This document shows, one piece after another, positions 35,187 to 44,261 of a DNA stretch of 64,000 nt; within the stretch, counting starts at the first letter, position 1; the number at the start of each line of letters is the position of its first letter. Under the pieces are notes generated by a model. The model worked only from the letters and a program-made list of their open reading frames with translations, did not search any database and had not been told where the DNA came from. This DNA is from Acidobacteriota bacterium (GTDB lineage Bacteria; Acidobacteriota; Holophagae; Acanthopleuribacterales; Acanthopleuribacteraceae). The stretch is taken from assembly GCA_020637335.1 (NCBI GenBank), contig JACJWC010000004.1:124001-188000 (forward strand), written 5' to 3'. Both the position numbers and the translations under genes were made by a program.

Positions 35187-38164
35187 ACACCTGCGAACAG
35201 ATCCAAGACACGTTGTTGGACCACGGCCCGACCGCCTTCCAAAATGACGAAGCAGCCCGCAACCACCTGGCCGAATGCGACGCCTGCTACACAATCCTGC
35301 TCGGCCTCAAAGCATCGGAAAAAGCTCTGCAAGCCCAGAAAGATGCGCCTCAGGACCTGCTGCTCAAAACCCTGGCCGCAGTAGCAGAGGAAGCTGGACA
35401 AAAACTGGTTTCCGAGCCCTTGCTGAACCCGGAAAAGAAGGACCCGCCCGCTGAAGCGGAACAAAACATCAAACCCTTCCGCATGCGCAAATGGCTGCCA
35501 GCCATGGGCCTGGTAGCGGCGACTCTGTTGGTTGCGCTTTTCCTATTCAAAAACATCCGCGGCGAAATGCAATATTCGCGTGTCCCGGGTACACGTTTAC
35601 CCGAAAAACAGACATTGGATCAAATTTCCGAAACCAAACCCCAATCCGCTGCGGATACCGGTCTCAAACAGAAAGAAATCATGGAAGCAATGGAATTCGA
35701 GGCCGAAGAAGGGCGCGATGAGGACCGTTTGCGCCAAATCGTCACCTTACCGGAAGGCATCGTCCAACAAGGTGAACGATCCGACCAGTTGATCGATGGC
35801 GAGGCAACCGGATATATCCGCAGCCAAGAGCAGGATGGGCCCGTTTCCGAAAAACGAAAAAAATCGGGAACCCTTGCCAAAGAGGAAAGCAAAAAGGACT
35901 TATCCGATCTGCGCGCCAATTTAGGCAGTAGCGACGACCAAGGCCAAACGCAACCCTCGGAAGCAGGACTGGCCCAGCCTTCTGCAGAAGAACCCGCGCC
36001 ATTAGTAGTTGATTCAGAATCGGTGATTTTGGAAAAAAGCAATTCCACTCCGGAACCGACTTCGGATCAATTGGAAGACCTGAGCAAAACAGCTCATATA
36101 ATTGACAAAAACTTTGGGGATTTTAAGGAGGAAAAGGACGAGCCCAGCAAATCTGAAAGTAGTGTCGGGAGCGAGTTTAGACGCGAGGCCGGAAAAATAA
36201 TCGAGAATCCCAGATCAAGTGTGTCGCCGACAAAGCCCGTCCCCTCGGAACCTGAACCCGTTCCTGCATCGAAAAAACCAGAGAATCCGCTTTTTAAAAT
36301 AGAGCCTGCAAATACCGCATCCTATTTTACCCGGCCCAAAATTGACCCCAAAATTCAGTTCACCCATCAGGTGGCACCGGAATATCCCAAGGCTGCTGAA
36401 GGCAAAAATCTTCGCGATCAAGTGGCTCTCTTAGTCACCTTCCAAGCCGATGGGACGATTGGCAGCATCCAGATCTATGCCGAACCTGAAAATCAAGGCC
36501 TGGGTTTTGAGCAGGCTGCTATTGATGCTGTACGCCAATGGCAATTTGTGCCTGCTCAATCGGAAGGTAAACCGATCAACAGCGAATTAATCATCACCCT
36601 GTATTTTGAGCCGGGCCGCAAACAAAGCCAACTCGATTACCCCAGTCTGCTTGAACCCTTTCGCAACCGAGAAGGCCTTGAATTCCAAAACCCCAACGGT
36701 TACTGGGCCAATACCTACGTGCCAGGCGACTTGAGCCAACGCATCCTGTTGGCGCAATTGCAGGCCAATCCGGGCCCGCTCACGTTGGCCAACCTAAAAA
36801 GGGTTCGGCCTTTGAACCAACCCTTTGATTGGCCCAACCAAGCCGCCTTGGACCTGACCTTAAAAACCAGCCTCTCCAACCTCAACGACCCTCAACGCTT
36901 GATTTTGCAGGTTGGCATTCAGGCCACCCAACGTTCAGCCGGCAGTCGACCTGCCTTGAATATGGCGGTTTTATTGGACCTGCCTTCGGTTTTGAACGCA
37001 CAAAACCGAGAACGATGTCTGGCCCTGCTGCAAGCGATTGCCCAAAACAAAGAAGCCGGTGACCGAATTCACTTAATCGTCGCAGGCCTAAACGGCGGTT
37101 TGATCCTCACCCCAGACACCTTCCGACAAGGTCCAATCCAAGTCTTTTTTGATCAACTCGAAGACCATTCAAAAGAAAGCGAATCTTTCCTTTCCTTGAA
37201 AAATGCCTACCAACAAGCCGTTCATTGTATCGATCCAGAAACCGCCGATCCATTGGGCAGCAACTCGGTGTTTTTAATTTCCACCCAACCCATCAACGAA
37301 CTCGAATCACTACTCGCCACAGTTCATCAGGCTTCCCTTTTGGGCATTCAAACCAGTGTGGTCGGCACCGCAGATGCGCAAATCAGCCCGCTCAATTCGA
37401 TCGCCCTGCGCGGCCAAGGTAATCGCTGGTGGCTCAACGACAAAAACGAAGCGACGCCTCTGGTACGCGCTGAACTGGCCGAAATTAGCCGGGTCGTGGC
37501 CCGCGCCTTACGCCTGCAAATCCAACTGCCGGCCAACACCCACCTGGTCGATGTCCTCGGTTCCTATCCGCTCAACCAACGGGAGAAAAGCCAAGCCAAA
37601 GCGGTGGAAAAGAACCTGGATGTCAAGATTTCGCGCCAAATGGGCATTCAGGCCGATCGCGGTGAGGATGAGCCCGGCATTCAGATCCTGATCCCCAAGT
37701 TTATGGCCGGTGATTCCCACGTGATTTTGTTGGATGTGGTGGTAGATGGACCGGGCCCCATCGCCGAAGCCCAACTGCGATACAAGGATCTGGTTCACCT
37801 ACGCAATGGAACCGTGCGCAACCAAATCGTTTTGGACCGCGGCGATAACAAACCAGGTCCCAGCCAAATCAATGTCTTACAGAACTTGGTTGCCAACCTT
37901 TTCTCGCAAAAACTGATGGAAACCAGTCGACTTCTGCAAAAAAACCAATGGGTCGAGGCCCAACACATTCTGGCTGCTTTTCAAGCGGACCTGGAAAACC
38001 TGGCCCAGTTTCCCGAATACGCGGATTGTTTTCCGCCATCTGACTTCAATGCTTTGCAAACCTTTATCGCGGTCATCTCCGCCAACAGCCAGAACCAAAA
38101 AGTGGCCGATTGGATGTGGTTGACCGCCATGGCCAAACAGCAAAACTGGCCCACACAGGAGTAA
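35183..38164 (+). CDS. Anti-sigma factor fused to TonB-type and vWA-like domains
   Basis: 993 residues. The ATG at 35183 is supported by GGGAGG upstream and overlap with the sigma gene. Parts in order: a zinc-finger anti-sigma domain with Cys4 and His28-x3-Cys32-x2-Cys35; one membrane segment (about 104-122); a long Glu/Ser/Pro-rich periplasmic linker (to ~385); a TonB C-terminal-like domain (about 390-475, VAPEYPKAA ... AAIDAVRQWQFVPA); then a vWA-like domain (about 560-780) whose metal site is degenerate (AVLLDLPSV instead of DxSxS). It probably holds the sigma factor at the inner face and senses envelope state outside. The combination is unusual. Confidence 0.8.
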   Translation: MNTCEQIQDTLLDHGPTAFQNDEAARNHLAECDACYTILLGLKASEKALQAQKDAPQDLLLKTLAAVAEEAGQKLVSEPLLNPEKKDPPAEAEQNIKPFRMRKWLPAMGLVAATLLVALFLFKNIRGEMQYSRVPGTRLPEKQTLDQISETKPQSAADTGLKQKEIMEAMEFEAEEGRDEDRLRQIVTLPEGIVQQGERSDQLIDGEATGYIRSQEQDGPVSEKRKKSGTLAKEESKKDLSDLRANLGSSDDQGQTQPSEAGLAQPSAEEPAPLVVDSESVILEKSNSTPEPTSDQLEDLSKTAHIIDKNFGDFKEEKDEPSKSESSVGSEFRREAGKIIENPRSSVSPTKPVPSEPEPVPASKKPENPLFKIEPANTASYFTRPKIDPKIQFTHQVAPEYPKAAEGKNLRDQVALLVTFQADGTIGSIQIYAEPENQGLGFEQAAIDAVRQWQFVPAQSEGKPINSELIITLYFEPGRKQSQLDYPSLLEPFRNREGLEFQNPNGYWANTYVPGDLSQRILLAQLQANPGPLTLANLKRVRPLNQPFDWPNQAALDLTLKTSLSNLNDPQRLILQVGIQATQRSAGSRPALNMAVLLDLPSVLNAQNRERCLALLQAIAQNKEAGDRIHLIVAGLNGGLILTPDTFRQGPIQVFFDQLEDHSKESESFLSLKNAYQQAVHCIDPETADPLGSNSVFLISTQPINELESLLATVHQASLLGIQTSVVGTADAQISPLNSIALRGQGNRWWLNDKNEATPLVRAELAEISRVVARALRLQIQLPANTHLVDVLGSYPLNQREKSQAKAVEKNLDVKISRQMGIQADRGEDEPGIQILIPKFMAGDSHVILLDVVVDGPGPIAEAQLRYKDLVHLRNGTVRNQIVLDRGDNKPGPSQINVLQNLVANLFSQKLMETSRLLQKNQWVEAQHILAAFQADLENLAQFPEYADCFPPSDFNALQTFIAVISANSQNQKVADWMWLTAMAKQQNWPTQE

Positions 38165-38167
38165 TTC

Positions 38168-41100
38168 ATGTTGCACACGATTCAAATCGCCCTGGCCTCG
38201 TTCTGCCTTTTTTCCCCCACCATCGCCCTGATTCAGGAATCCGGTAACGTGGAACTTCCGCTGGCCACTTACAACGAACTGGTCGAAAAAGGTCGGGTCC
38301 CGCCTCAAATCCCGCCGACTGCACCTACCGATTTCGCTTTGGGTGATGCTCAGGTCCAAGTCAATTTCCGCGGGCCGCAACAAAAATCTGCGGAGATTCA
38401 TATCGACCTGACGGTGGAAGTGTTTGAATCAAAATGGTGCACGATTCCGATGCTGCCCAGTGGGACCCCTATTCGCACGGTCCGTATGGATGGTTCACCC
38501 ATCCAATTGGTCCATGTCCAGGGCTGGCTCAATTGGATCACCCAGGCAAAAGGCACGCACCGCATCAGCTTGGATTACGCACTCGATATTCACGATTTCG
38601 AGTCTGGTGCCTCCTTAGCGCTGCCCTTGCCGCTGGCCTCGGCCACCACTATCAGTGGCGTCATCCCGGGCAGTGGCTTGGATGTGGCTTTACTACCTGC
38701 GGCAGGCCTGAACACTCGCCCCCAAGGTAGCGACACTTTTTTTCAGGCCACCATCCCTACCTCCCAAGCAGTCCATCTTTCCTGGCGGCGGCTCTCGGTC
38801 CACGCCTTCAGTCTGGCCCGTACGCTGCTGAATGGTCAGGTCCGACCCAATGCGATTGTCTGGGCCGGTAGCATCGATGTGGAAATCCTGCGCGATGAAC
38901 AGGTTTTGATCCCGATCCTGCCCAACCCCACTACCCTGCGCGAACTCACGGTCGATGGTAAAAAAACCAGTATTCAGGTGGAAAAAGACCAAATCCAATG
39001 CCGGGTTAGTGGGAAAGGTTGGCATACAATCGCCTTCCACTTTGAAGTGCCGATCCAACGCAGTTCAGGTCCGCCCGAAGTTTCGGTTCCCCTTCCCGCA
39101 GCGCCCATCACGGAACTCAACTTAACCTTGGACGGCAAGAAGGAAGTTCAAATCACACCGGCGGCGGATGTGCGAACCACCCATCAGGCCAAAACCACGA
39201 TCGCGCAGGCGTTTGTGCCGATGACCGCCCAGGCCCGCATCAGTTGGACCGAGGCTGTGCCTGAGGAAGTTAACCAGGAGATCCGCATGAGTGGCGATCT
39301 GTTCCATTCCGCACGGGCCGAGGAAGGCGTTTTGTACCTGCGCGCCCGTTGTTTGGTGGAAGTGACCCGCGGATCAGTCAAAAGCCTGCAATTCGCCGTG
39401 CCGGAAGGCGCACAAATCAATGAAGTTTTGGCAAGTCAAGGTGGCATCGCCGATTGGCAGACCAAAAAAGCCAAAGACGGCAACACGGTCGAGGTCTTTT
39501 TGGATCGGGCCATTGAAGGCACCTTTCAACTGGATGTCACCTATGAAAAAGGCTTGCCCGATATGGCCCAACCCTTTGATCTGCCTTTGATCCGCCTGCT
39601 GAATGTCCATCGTCAACGCGGGATGCTGGCCCTACTTGCTACCAAAGACTTCACCCTGAAACCGCTTGAGGAAATCAATGTCACAAAGGTCGGCGAAAAC
39701 CAATTGCCCGCCATCGCCAAGGAAGGTATTGAAGACACGATCGCACATACCTACAAGTATTTGGAAGATCCCCGAATCAATGTGCAAACGGTCATTCCGG
39801 AACGCAAGGAAGGTAAATTTGATGCAGAAATCGACACCCTGATTTCGCTCAGCGATGTGACATTAAAAGGTTCGACTAGTATTGGTATCAATATCAAATC
39901 CGGTACGCTGCTCGAGTTGCGTTGCCAACTGCCGCCTGACACCAACCTGCTCAGCCTGACCGCGCCTTCCCTGCGTACCTACAAAGTGGAAACTCAGGAT
40001 GGCATGCAAATCATCGACATCCAGTTCACCCAGGAGATGGAGGGTCAGTTCCGCATGGATGCCGTGTATGAACGCATTACCGACGAGAGTCAGGAAGACG
40101 TCACCGTTCCAACCTTGGGGGTGTTAAACGCAGAAGTGGAACGCGGCCGCATCGGCGTGGAGGCGCTCAGCGTCATGGAAGTCCAAGCCAAATCGACCAG
40201 CCAGCTCTCCAGTATCGACCTTTCCGAATTACCCCAGCGGGTGATTTTGAAAACCACCAATCCCATTCTGCTGGCTTTTAAGTATGTGCAGGCCTTACCG
40301 CGTCCGGAACTGGTTTTGAATATGACCCGTCATCGCGAGATGGACACGCAAAACGCTGTGATTGACCAAGCCCGATTCCACACCCTCTTCACGCGCGACG
40401 GCTTGCAAATCACCTCGGCTCATTTCGAATTGCGCAATACGCGCAAACAGTTCCTGCGTTTGGACCTTCCACCCGAATCGGAGATCTGGTCCGTTTTTGT
40501 GGCGGGCAAGGCAGAGAAACCGGCCAAAGTCAGCAATGAAGCAGGCGAAGGGATGCCCGTCCTGATCAAAATCATCAATTCCGCGGATGGATTCCCGGTC
40601 GAAATCGTCTATGCAACACCGGGCGACTCTATGAACCAAATGGGCGCGATCCGTGGCGTTTTACCCAAACCAGACTTGGTCGTGACCCAAACTGAATGGG
40701 AAGTGAATGTACCGGCTGATTTTACCTACACCCATCCGCAAACCAATATGGAATGGATTCCGCCGGCCACACCCATTTCCAGTGCAGATTCAGGCCAGGC
40801 CGAATCGCGCCTGCGTGAACAATTGGCCAGTTCGAATTTGAGGCTCAATGTACCTGAATCCGGCTATCGCCTGCGCTTCCAAAAAATTTACGCCAATCAA
40901 TCCGAACAAGCGCCCATGTTCCGTATGACCTACACGTCGGCAAGCGGGTCGCGCAGCCTGGACACGCTTATGATCCTCTTCACTGTATTGTTCTGGGGCG
41001 GCCTGTTCTTCAGTTGGCATCAAAAGCCCAAACCCGCCTGGCAGAAATGGGGCTTTGCGCCCTTCGGTCTAGTGGTGTTGATTGTGTCGCAAGTCATGAA

Positions 41101-41215
41101 CCGCAGCCTGCTGCTGCCCGGCTTGTCCAGCTTGATCCTGGTTTTGACCTGGGCCGGCTACGTGCTCTGGATCCGCGAAACCAAACGCCCCAAAATCCAA
41201 TCTATCCAGGAATAG
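38168..41215 (+). CDS. Large membrane-anchored envelope protein of repeats, unrecognised family
   Basis: 1015 residues. A signal peptide (1-21) is followed by ~920 residues rich in beta strands and two to three membrane helices at the C-terminus (about 937-1005). At least three diverged copies of one unit are visible: VPEGAQINEVLA...GTFQLDVTYEKG, LPPDTNLLSLTA...GQFRMDAVYERI and LPPESEIWSVFVAG...FPVEIVYATPG; more distant copies occur near the N-terminus. No catalytic motif is seen. It starts three bases after the anti-sigma stop, so it belongs to the same operon and probably works with it in envelope sensing. Confidence 0.65.
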   Translation: MLHTIQIALASFCLFSPTIALIQESGNVELPLATYNELVEKGRVPPQIPPTAPTDFALGDAQVQVNFRGPQQKSAEIHIDLTVEVFESKWCTIPMLPSGTPIRTVRMDGSPIQLVHVQGWLNWITQAKGTHRISLDYALDIHDFESGASLALPLPLASATTISGVIPGSGLDVALLPAAGLNTRPQGSDTFFQATIPTSQAVHLSWRRLSVHAFSLARTLLNGQVRPNAIVWAGSIDVEILRDEQVLIPILPNPTTLRELTVDGKKTSIQVEKDQIQCRVSGKGWHTIAFHFEVPIQRSSGPPEVSVPLPAAPITELNLTLDGKKEVQITPAADVRTTHQAKTTIAQAFVPMTAQARISWTEAVPEEVNQEIRMSGDLFHSARAEEGVLYLRARCLVEVTRGSVKSLQFAVPEGAQINEVLASQGGIADWQTKKAKDGNTVEVFLDRAIEGTFQLDVTYEKGLPDMAQPFDLPLIRLLNVHRQRGMLALLATKDFTLKPLEEINVTKVGENQLPAIAKEGIEDTIAHTYKYLEDPRINVQTVIPERKEGKFDAEIDTLISLSDVTLKGSTSIGINIKSGTLLELRCQLPPDTNLLSLTAPSLRTYKVETQDGMQIIDIQFTQEMEGQFRMDAVYERITDESQEDVTVPTLGVLNAEVERGRIGVEALSVMEVQAKSTSQLSSIDLSELPQRVILKTTNPILLAFKYVQALPRPELVLNMTRHREMDTQNAVIDQARFHTLFTRDGLQITSAHFELRNTRKQFLRLDLPPESEIWSVFVAGKAEKPAKVSNEAGEGMPVLIKIINSADGFPVEIVYATPGDSMNQMGAIRGVLPKPDLVVTQTEWEVNVPADFTYTHPQTNMEWIPPATPISSADSGQAESRLREQLASSNLRLNVPESGYRLRFQKIYANQSEQAPMFRMTYTSASGSRSLDTLMILFTVLFWGGLFFSWHQKPKPAWQKWGFAPFGLVVLIVSQVMNRSLLLPGLSSLILVLTWAGYVLWIRETKRPKIQSIQE

Positions 41216-41230
41216 TCCAAAGTCATTCAT

Positions 41231-41262
41231 ACCGGTGTTGGGCCGTTTGCGCCCAGCCCGGT
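41231..41262. terminator. Hairpin between convergent genes
   Basis: ACCGG (41231-41235) pairs with CCGGT (41258-41262) and TGGGC with GCCCA inside it, around a CGTTTGC loop. It sits between two convergent genes and could terminate both, but there is no T-tract on either side. Confidence 0.35.
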
Positions 41263-41276
41263 GAGGACTGTAGGCA

Positions 41277-42356
41277 TCAATTCAAGTTGTAACAGACATT
41301 AAAGGAACTGACGAACATCAACATATCAATTTGCAGTCCGGTTCCACCATCCAGACAAGCAGCCAGCCATTGATGGAATAGAATTTTGCAGAGGGATTTA
41401 TTGAAAATAAATGCCTCATCTCCAGCCAACGTATCAATTCGTTCCTCGACAGCCGTGCAAGGTTCACCGCGTTTAGCCACAATTCCGGTCTGTGAAGAAG
41501 CCAAATCGGCAATACCGATCCCCATGGCGCCCGGTACCAACTCTGTTTGAACCATTCCCGATCCGTTAACCTGAACGAGAAACCCTTGGTTGCTATCGGC
41601 CAAGCCGACACCTTCAACCGCAAATTCACCGGAGGATTCTTTGAGACTAAAAACAGAGCCGCTTGGATCGTCCAGGAATTGCCAGGAACCGCTTTGCCAT
41701 TGAAAGATGCCGAGAAAATTGGAACCGTAAGCGGTAAAGGAGGCGCCTTCAGTTGTCAGGCCTACACAGGTTGCTGCAGTGAATTCCATGGTCTGGCCGA
41801 CGGGGTGATCGTAAATCGGGGTTTGGGTCAGGCTATCGTCGATCTGGTAGATATCACCCAGCACACCAATGTAAACAATGTTACCTAGGCTATCCTCCTG
41901 AAGCCTCAAAACCGATCCGGTTTCGGCCACCAGACCCAAACAGCCCTGGCCCATGCGGTCACAACGACCTATGATGGGAAACTGGCTATCCGGAATCCCA
42001 TACCAGATCCGGGTCGCTGTTAAAAAAACCGGCGTAAAGGGCGTGTTGGCCACATTGTGGACGATCGACCATATCATGCCATCCCAATGCAAAATGACGC
42101 CGTTTCCACTGGCGACCACATCGTCTGGGGCCATTCCGTGGACATCGTAGAGATCTAGGCTGGTTGGACTGGAAACGATGGTCCACATGGAACCATCATA
42201 GTGAAGGATGGAACCACCCGTCCCCACAATTACCCCAAATTGGCCACCCGGATCCATCCAGACCCCAGTATAGTTTTCGGTTCCCGCCCAAAGGACTGGC
42301 ACCAACAAGAGAGAAAAGGAAATCCGGAGCGAACGAAACAGAAAAGGAAAAATCAT
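41277..42356 (-). CDS. Secreted beta-propeller-like protein
   Basis: 359 residues with a signal peptide (1-25, cleavage near WAGTEN). The N-terminal half has propeller-type units: GTGGSILHYDGSMWTIVSS followed by GNGVILHWDGMIWSIVHN, with further weaker ones (ETGSVLRLQED, GIFQWQSGSWQFLDD). This GxxLHxDGxxW pattern is common in secreted repeat proteins of unknown function. No catalytic residues are evident. AGGAG precedes the ATG. It converges on the 1015-residue gene and has no operon partner. Confidence 0.6.
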   Translation of the reverse strand: MIFPFLFRSLRISFSLLLVPVLWAGTENYTGVWMDPGGQFGVIVGTGGSILHYDGSMWTIVSSPTSLDLYDVHGMAPDDVVASGNGVILHWDGMIWSIVHNVANTPFTPVFLTATRIWYGIPDSQFPIIGRCDRMGQGCLGLVAETGSVLRLQEDSLGNIVYIGVLGDIYQIDDSLTQTPIYDHPVGQTMEFTAATCVGLTTEGASFTAYGSNFLGIFQWQSGSWQFLDDPSGSVFSLKESSGEFAVEGVGLADSNQGFLVQVNGSGMVQTELVPGAMGIGIADLASSQTGIVAKRGEPCTAVEERIDTLAGDEAFIFNKSLCKILFHQWLAACLDGGTGLQIDMLMFVSSFNVCYNLN

Positions 42357-42582
42357 GCGCGACTCCTAAACAGCAAGGTGATGCCTACAACATAGGTCTA
42401 AACCGTCCGAAAGTCGCCCGCACCCCTGTCAAGCCCGATTTTTCACATTTATTTTCAATAACTTAGCATTTTCAGGCTTTGTTCCAAAACGCCTAGAACT
42501 GGACCCTTTCGAAAGCAAATAACCGCAGCACCCCAACCACTCCTGGGTGATTGGTCCTGCATTTTGCTCGCATCGGTCAAGC

Positions 42583-43287
42583 TTAACGACCGGGATCTTG
42601 ATCGGCTTGCCTAGCCTTTTCAATACGATTAAATACATAACGAGCTGTCGCCGTCTTTTGGAACGCGTAGTTGTCAGCAAAGTCCTCTACCTGCTTGTGA
42701 TTGGCCGGACTCCAGTAACCTCTGTACCTATCCAGGTGATGTCCCACCTCGTGGTAGAGCAAATGTTGTATGTAGAAATGCCGTAAGGTATGGAGATCCC
42801 ATTTCAAAAAAAATCCTTCCTTGGTTTCAAGAATCTCCGTCGTCCAATGCCTATATTCAGACAGACACTTGGGACACGGTTTGGTTTTTCCAATGCGCAC
42901 CATCATGTTTTTTGGCCATGGGTAAAGCACAATGAGTCTGACCCCTGATCCACATATGAGTTCCGCAAGTGGGGTTTCGCCGCTGATAAAATCCTTCTTT
43001 CGCACCCTGCGCAACCAAACATGAGTAATCTCTGATTGGTCGTGCTTCGGTAAAGCCTTGAGCGCCTCAAGTACCTCGTGAACTGAAAGGGGAAAAAAGA
43101 AATCGCGCGAAGGATTATCCTGCATAAGAATAGGCAAGTCGTCTCCCTTACAAGGCCTCGCAAGCGAATGAGCACGTGCGAAAATGTTGTCTTCCATCCT
43201 GAGTCTGGTTCGGCCGCCTTTCAGGTCGCCAAATTTTCGGCTTTTTTTCCAAGCTGTTTCTTTTCGGGATCGGATTGTCATAACCAT
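42583..43287 (-). CDS. Putative HEXXH zinc metallopeptidase
   Basis: 234 residues. The C-terminal third carries HEVGH (179-183) followed by an ExxxAD-like EDFADNYA at 201-208, the usual arrangement of gluzincin-like sites. A CPKC pair (138-141) suggests a separate zinc knuckle. The N-terminal third is basic. There is no signal peptide. GGGATGG lies before the chosen ATG; ATG at 43197 is an alternative. No family name is recognised. It is isolated, lying between a propeller gene and a tRNA gene. The 226-base gap after it shows nothing clear. Confidence 0.55.
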   Translation of the reverse strand: MVMTIRSRKETAWKKSRKFGDLKGGRTRLRMEDNIFARAHSLARPCKGDDLPILMQDNPSRDFFFPLSVHEVLEALKALPKHDQSEITHVWLRRVRKKDFISGETPLAELICGSGVRLIVLYPWPKNMMVRIGKTKPCPKCLSEYRHWTTEILETKEGFFLKWDLHTLRHFYIQHLLYHEVGHHLDRYRGYWSPANHKQVEDFADNYAFQKTATARYVFNRIEKARQADQDPGR

Positions 43288-43478
43288 CCATCCCGTTTAA
43301 TAAAAGGCGAGGCTAGTGAGTCAAAAATGGTACTCATAAACACCCATCTGGACGGGTTATTTGAAACACATTGCTTGCCAAAATGCAAACCCGCGATGAC
43401 TGGGAAAGAGCCTAGTGCAATGAACAAAAAACCACAGAAAGGTCAGGAAAACGTGGCATTGCAGCCTGAAGCTTGAAA

Positions 43479-43554
43479 TGGTGCCGACAAGCAGAGTCGA
43501 ACTGCTGACCTACGGGTTACGAATCCGTCGCTCTACCAACTGAGCTATGTCGGC
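43479..43554 (-). tRNA. tRNA-Thr (anticodon CGU)
   Basis: 76 bases including an encoded CCA. The acceptor stem GCCGACA/TGTCGGC, D-arm GCTC-AGTTGGTA-GAGC, anticodon loop TTCGTAA and T-arm AGCAG-TTCGACT-CTGCT fold as a standard cloverleaf. The anticodon CGT reads ACG (threonine). The closing anticodon-stem pair 31-39 is an A-C mismatch. Discriminator A. Confidence 0.96.
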
Positions 43555-43566
43555 ACAACCGTCGGT

Positions 43567-43572
43567 ATTATA
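43567..43572 (-). promoter_or_regulatory. Probable -10 box of the tRNA-Thr gene
   Basis: Perfect TATAAT on the minus strand, 12 bases upstream of the mature tRNA 5' end. No clear -35 box is seen at 16-18 bases. Confidence 0.5.
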
Positions 43573-43647
43573 GACGACTCGCCTTGAAACTCCAGAAAAA
43601 TTCGGAGTTCCCACCAGAATCCATCTGGCCTTCTTTCGAACCAAGTC

Positions 43648-43900
43648 AAAGCGCCCGCAGGGCGTAAGGTCAAAGTCCAGGGTGACAAGCGCAGCGCGGA
43701 ACCCTGGGACAGGTACGCAAACGCTCAGAGCCCGGATGGGCGACAGGGTTAATTCCTAGGCCAAAGAAATTCTCTAAATTTAGAACCGGGCCAATCTCTC
43801 TTCCGCCCGTCCGGGCTCCCGAATCTTTGTTTGCTCTACCCTGGGTTCCTCGCTTTGCTCGTCACCCAGGGCTGTGAACTTCTGCCCGGATGGGCAGTTT
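43648..43900. repeat. Large imperfect inverted-repeat element (MITE/REP-doublet-like)
   Basis: Two arms of about 95 bases mirror each other around ~43774. The pairs include CCAGGG-CCCTGG hairpins at 43677-43708 and 43839-43871, and GAGCCCGGATGGGCG (43728-43742) against CGCCCGTCCGGGCTC (43805-43819), at equal 20-base spacings. The centre contains TCTAAATTTAGA. No protein is encoded in this stretch. It looks like a non-coding mobile or dispersed palindromic element. Confidence 0.65.
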
Positions 43901-43903
43901 TTT
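43882..43903 (+). terminator. Terminator-like hairpin with T6
   Basis: CTGCCC-GGAT-GGGCAG is followed by six T (43898-43903). It is at the right end of the palindromic element, so it may be part of that element rather than the end of a gene; no plus-strand gene lies directly upstream. Confidence 0.5.
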
Positions 43904-44068
43904 CCCCTCGACGACACGGCTCACAGGATTTTTCGGACCCCTTGGGCTTTGATCGTTGAAACCATGCGTCCCAATTTAACTGAGTGTCTTAATTAAGCCC
44001 TTTCTGATTAAAAAAAACTTGCTTCGTCTATATTTCGCTCAAGCCAGCACTTATACCTTGCGAAAGAA

Positions 44069-44188
44069 ACACGCGAAGCCGCAAAGAACGCGAAGTGAAC
44101 CACGGCACGCGAAAGAATCTCACCAACCAAACCGAAAAAACCTTTGCGTGCTTCGCGACTTAGCGTGAGAAAAAGATGCTTCGCGTGT
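44069..44188. repeat. Inverted repeat bounded by 11-bp perfect arms, upstream of tsaD
   Basis: ACACGCGAAGC (44069-44079) and GCTTCGCGTGT (44178-44188) are exact inverse copies, and CGCAAAG/CTTTGCG pairs lie inside. Such CGCGAAG/TTTGCG-rich stretches are common as dispersed non-coding repeats. The interval has no gene of its own. Confidence 0.5.
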
Positions 44189-44261
44189 CCTCACGATGGC
44201 GCATAACCCGCTTGGTCCAGTCCAAACGGAACTGTTAAGATACCGGTCGGAGGGCAGTCTT

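Noticed and set aside
34849..35262. Long minus-strand frame opposite the sigma factor
   Set aside because: Composition is that of a shadow frame, and both strands cannot plausibly code; the plus strand shows clear sigma and anti-sigma domains.
43168..43476. Plus-strand frame of 102 residues between the HEXXH gene and tRNA-Thr
   Set aside because: Its first part is antisense to the metalloprotease start, no ribosome-binding site, no recognisable domain; likely chance.
43882..43903. Terminator hairpin as the end of a plus-strand gene
   Set aside because: No plus-strand gene precedes it; it is listed only as terminator-like and probably belongs to the palindromic element.
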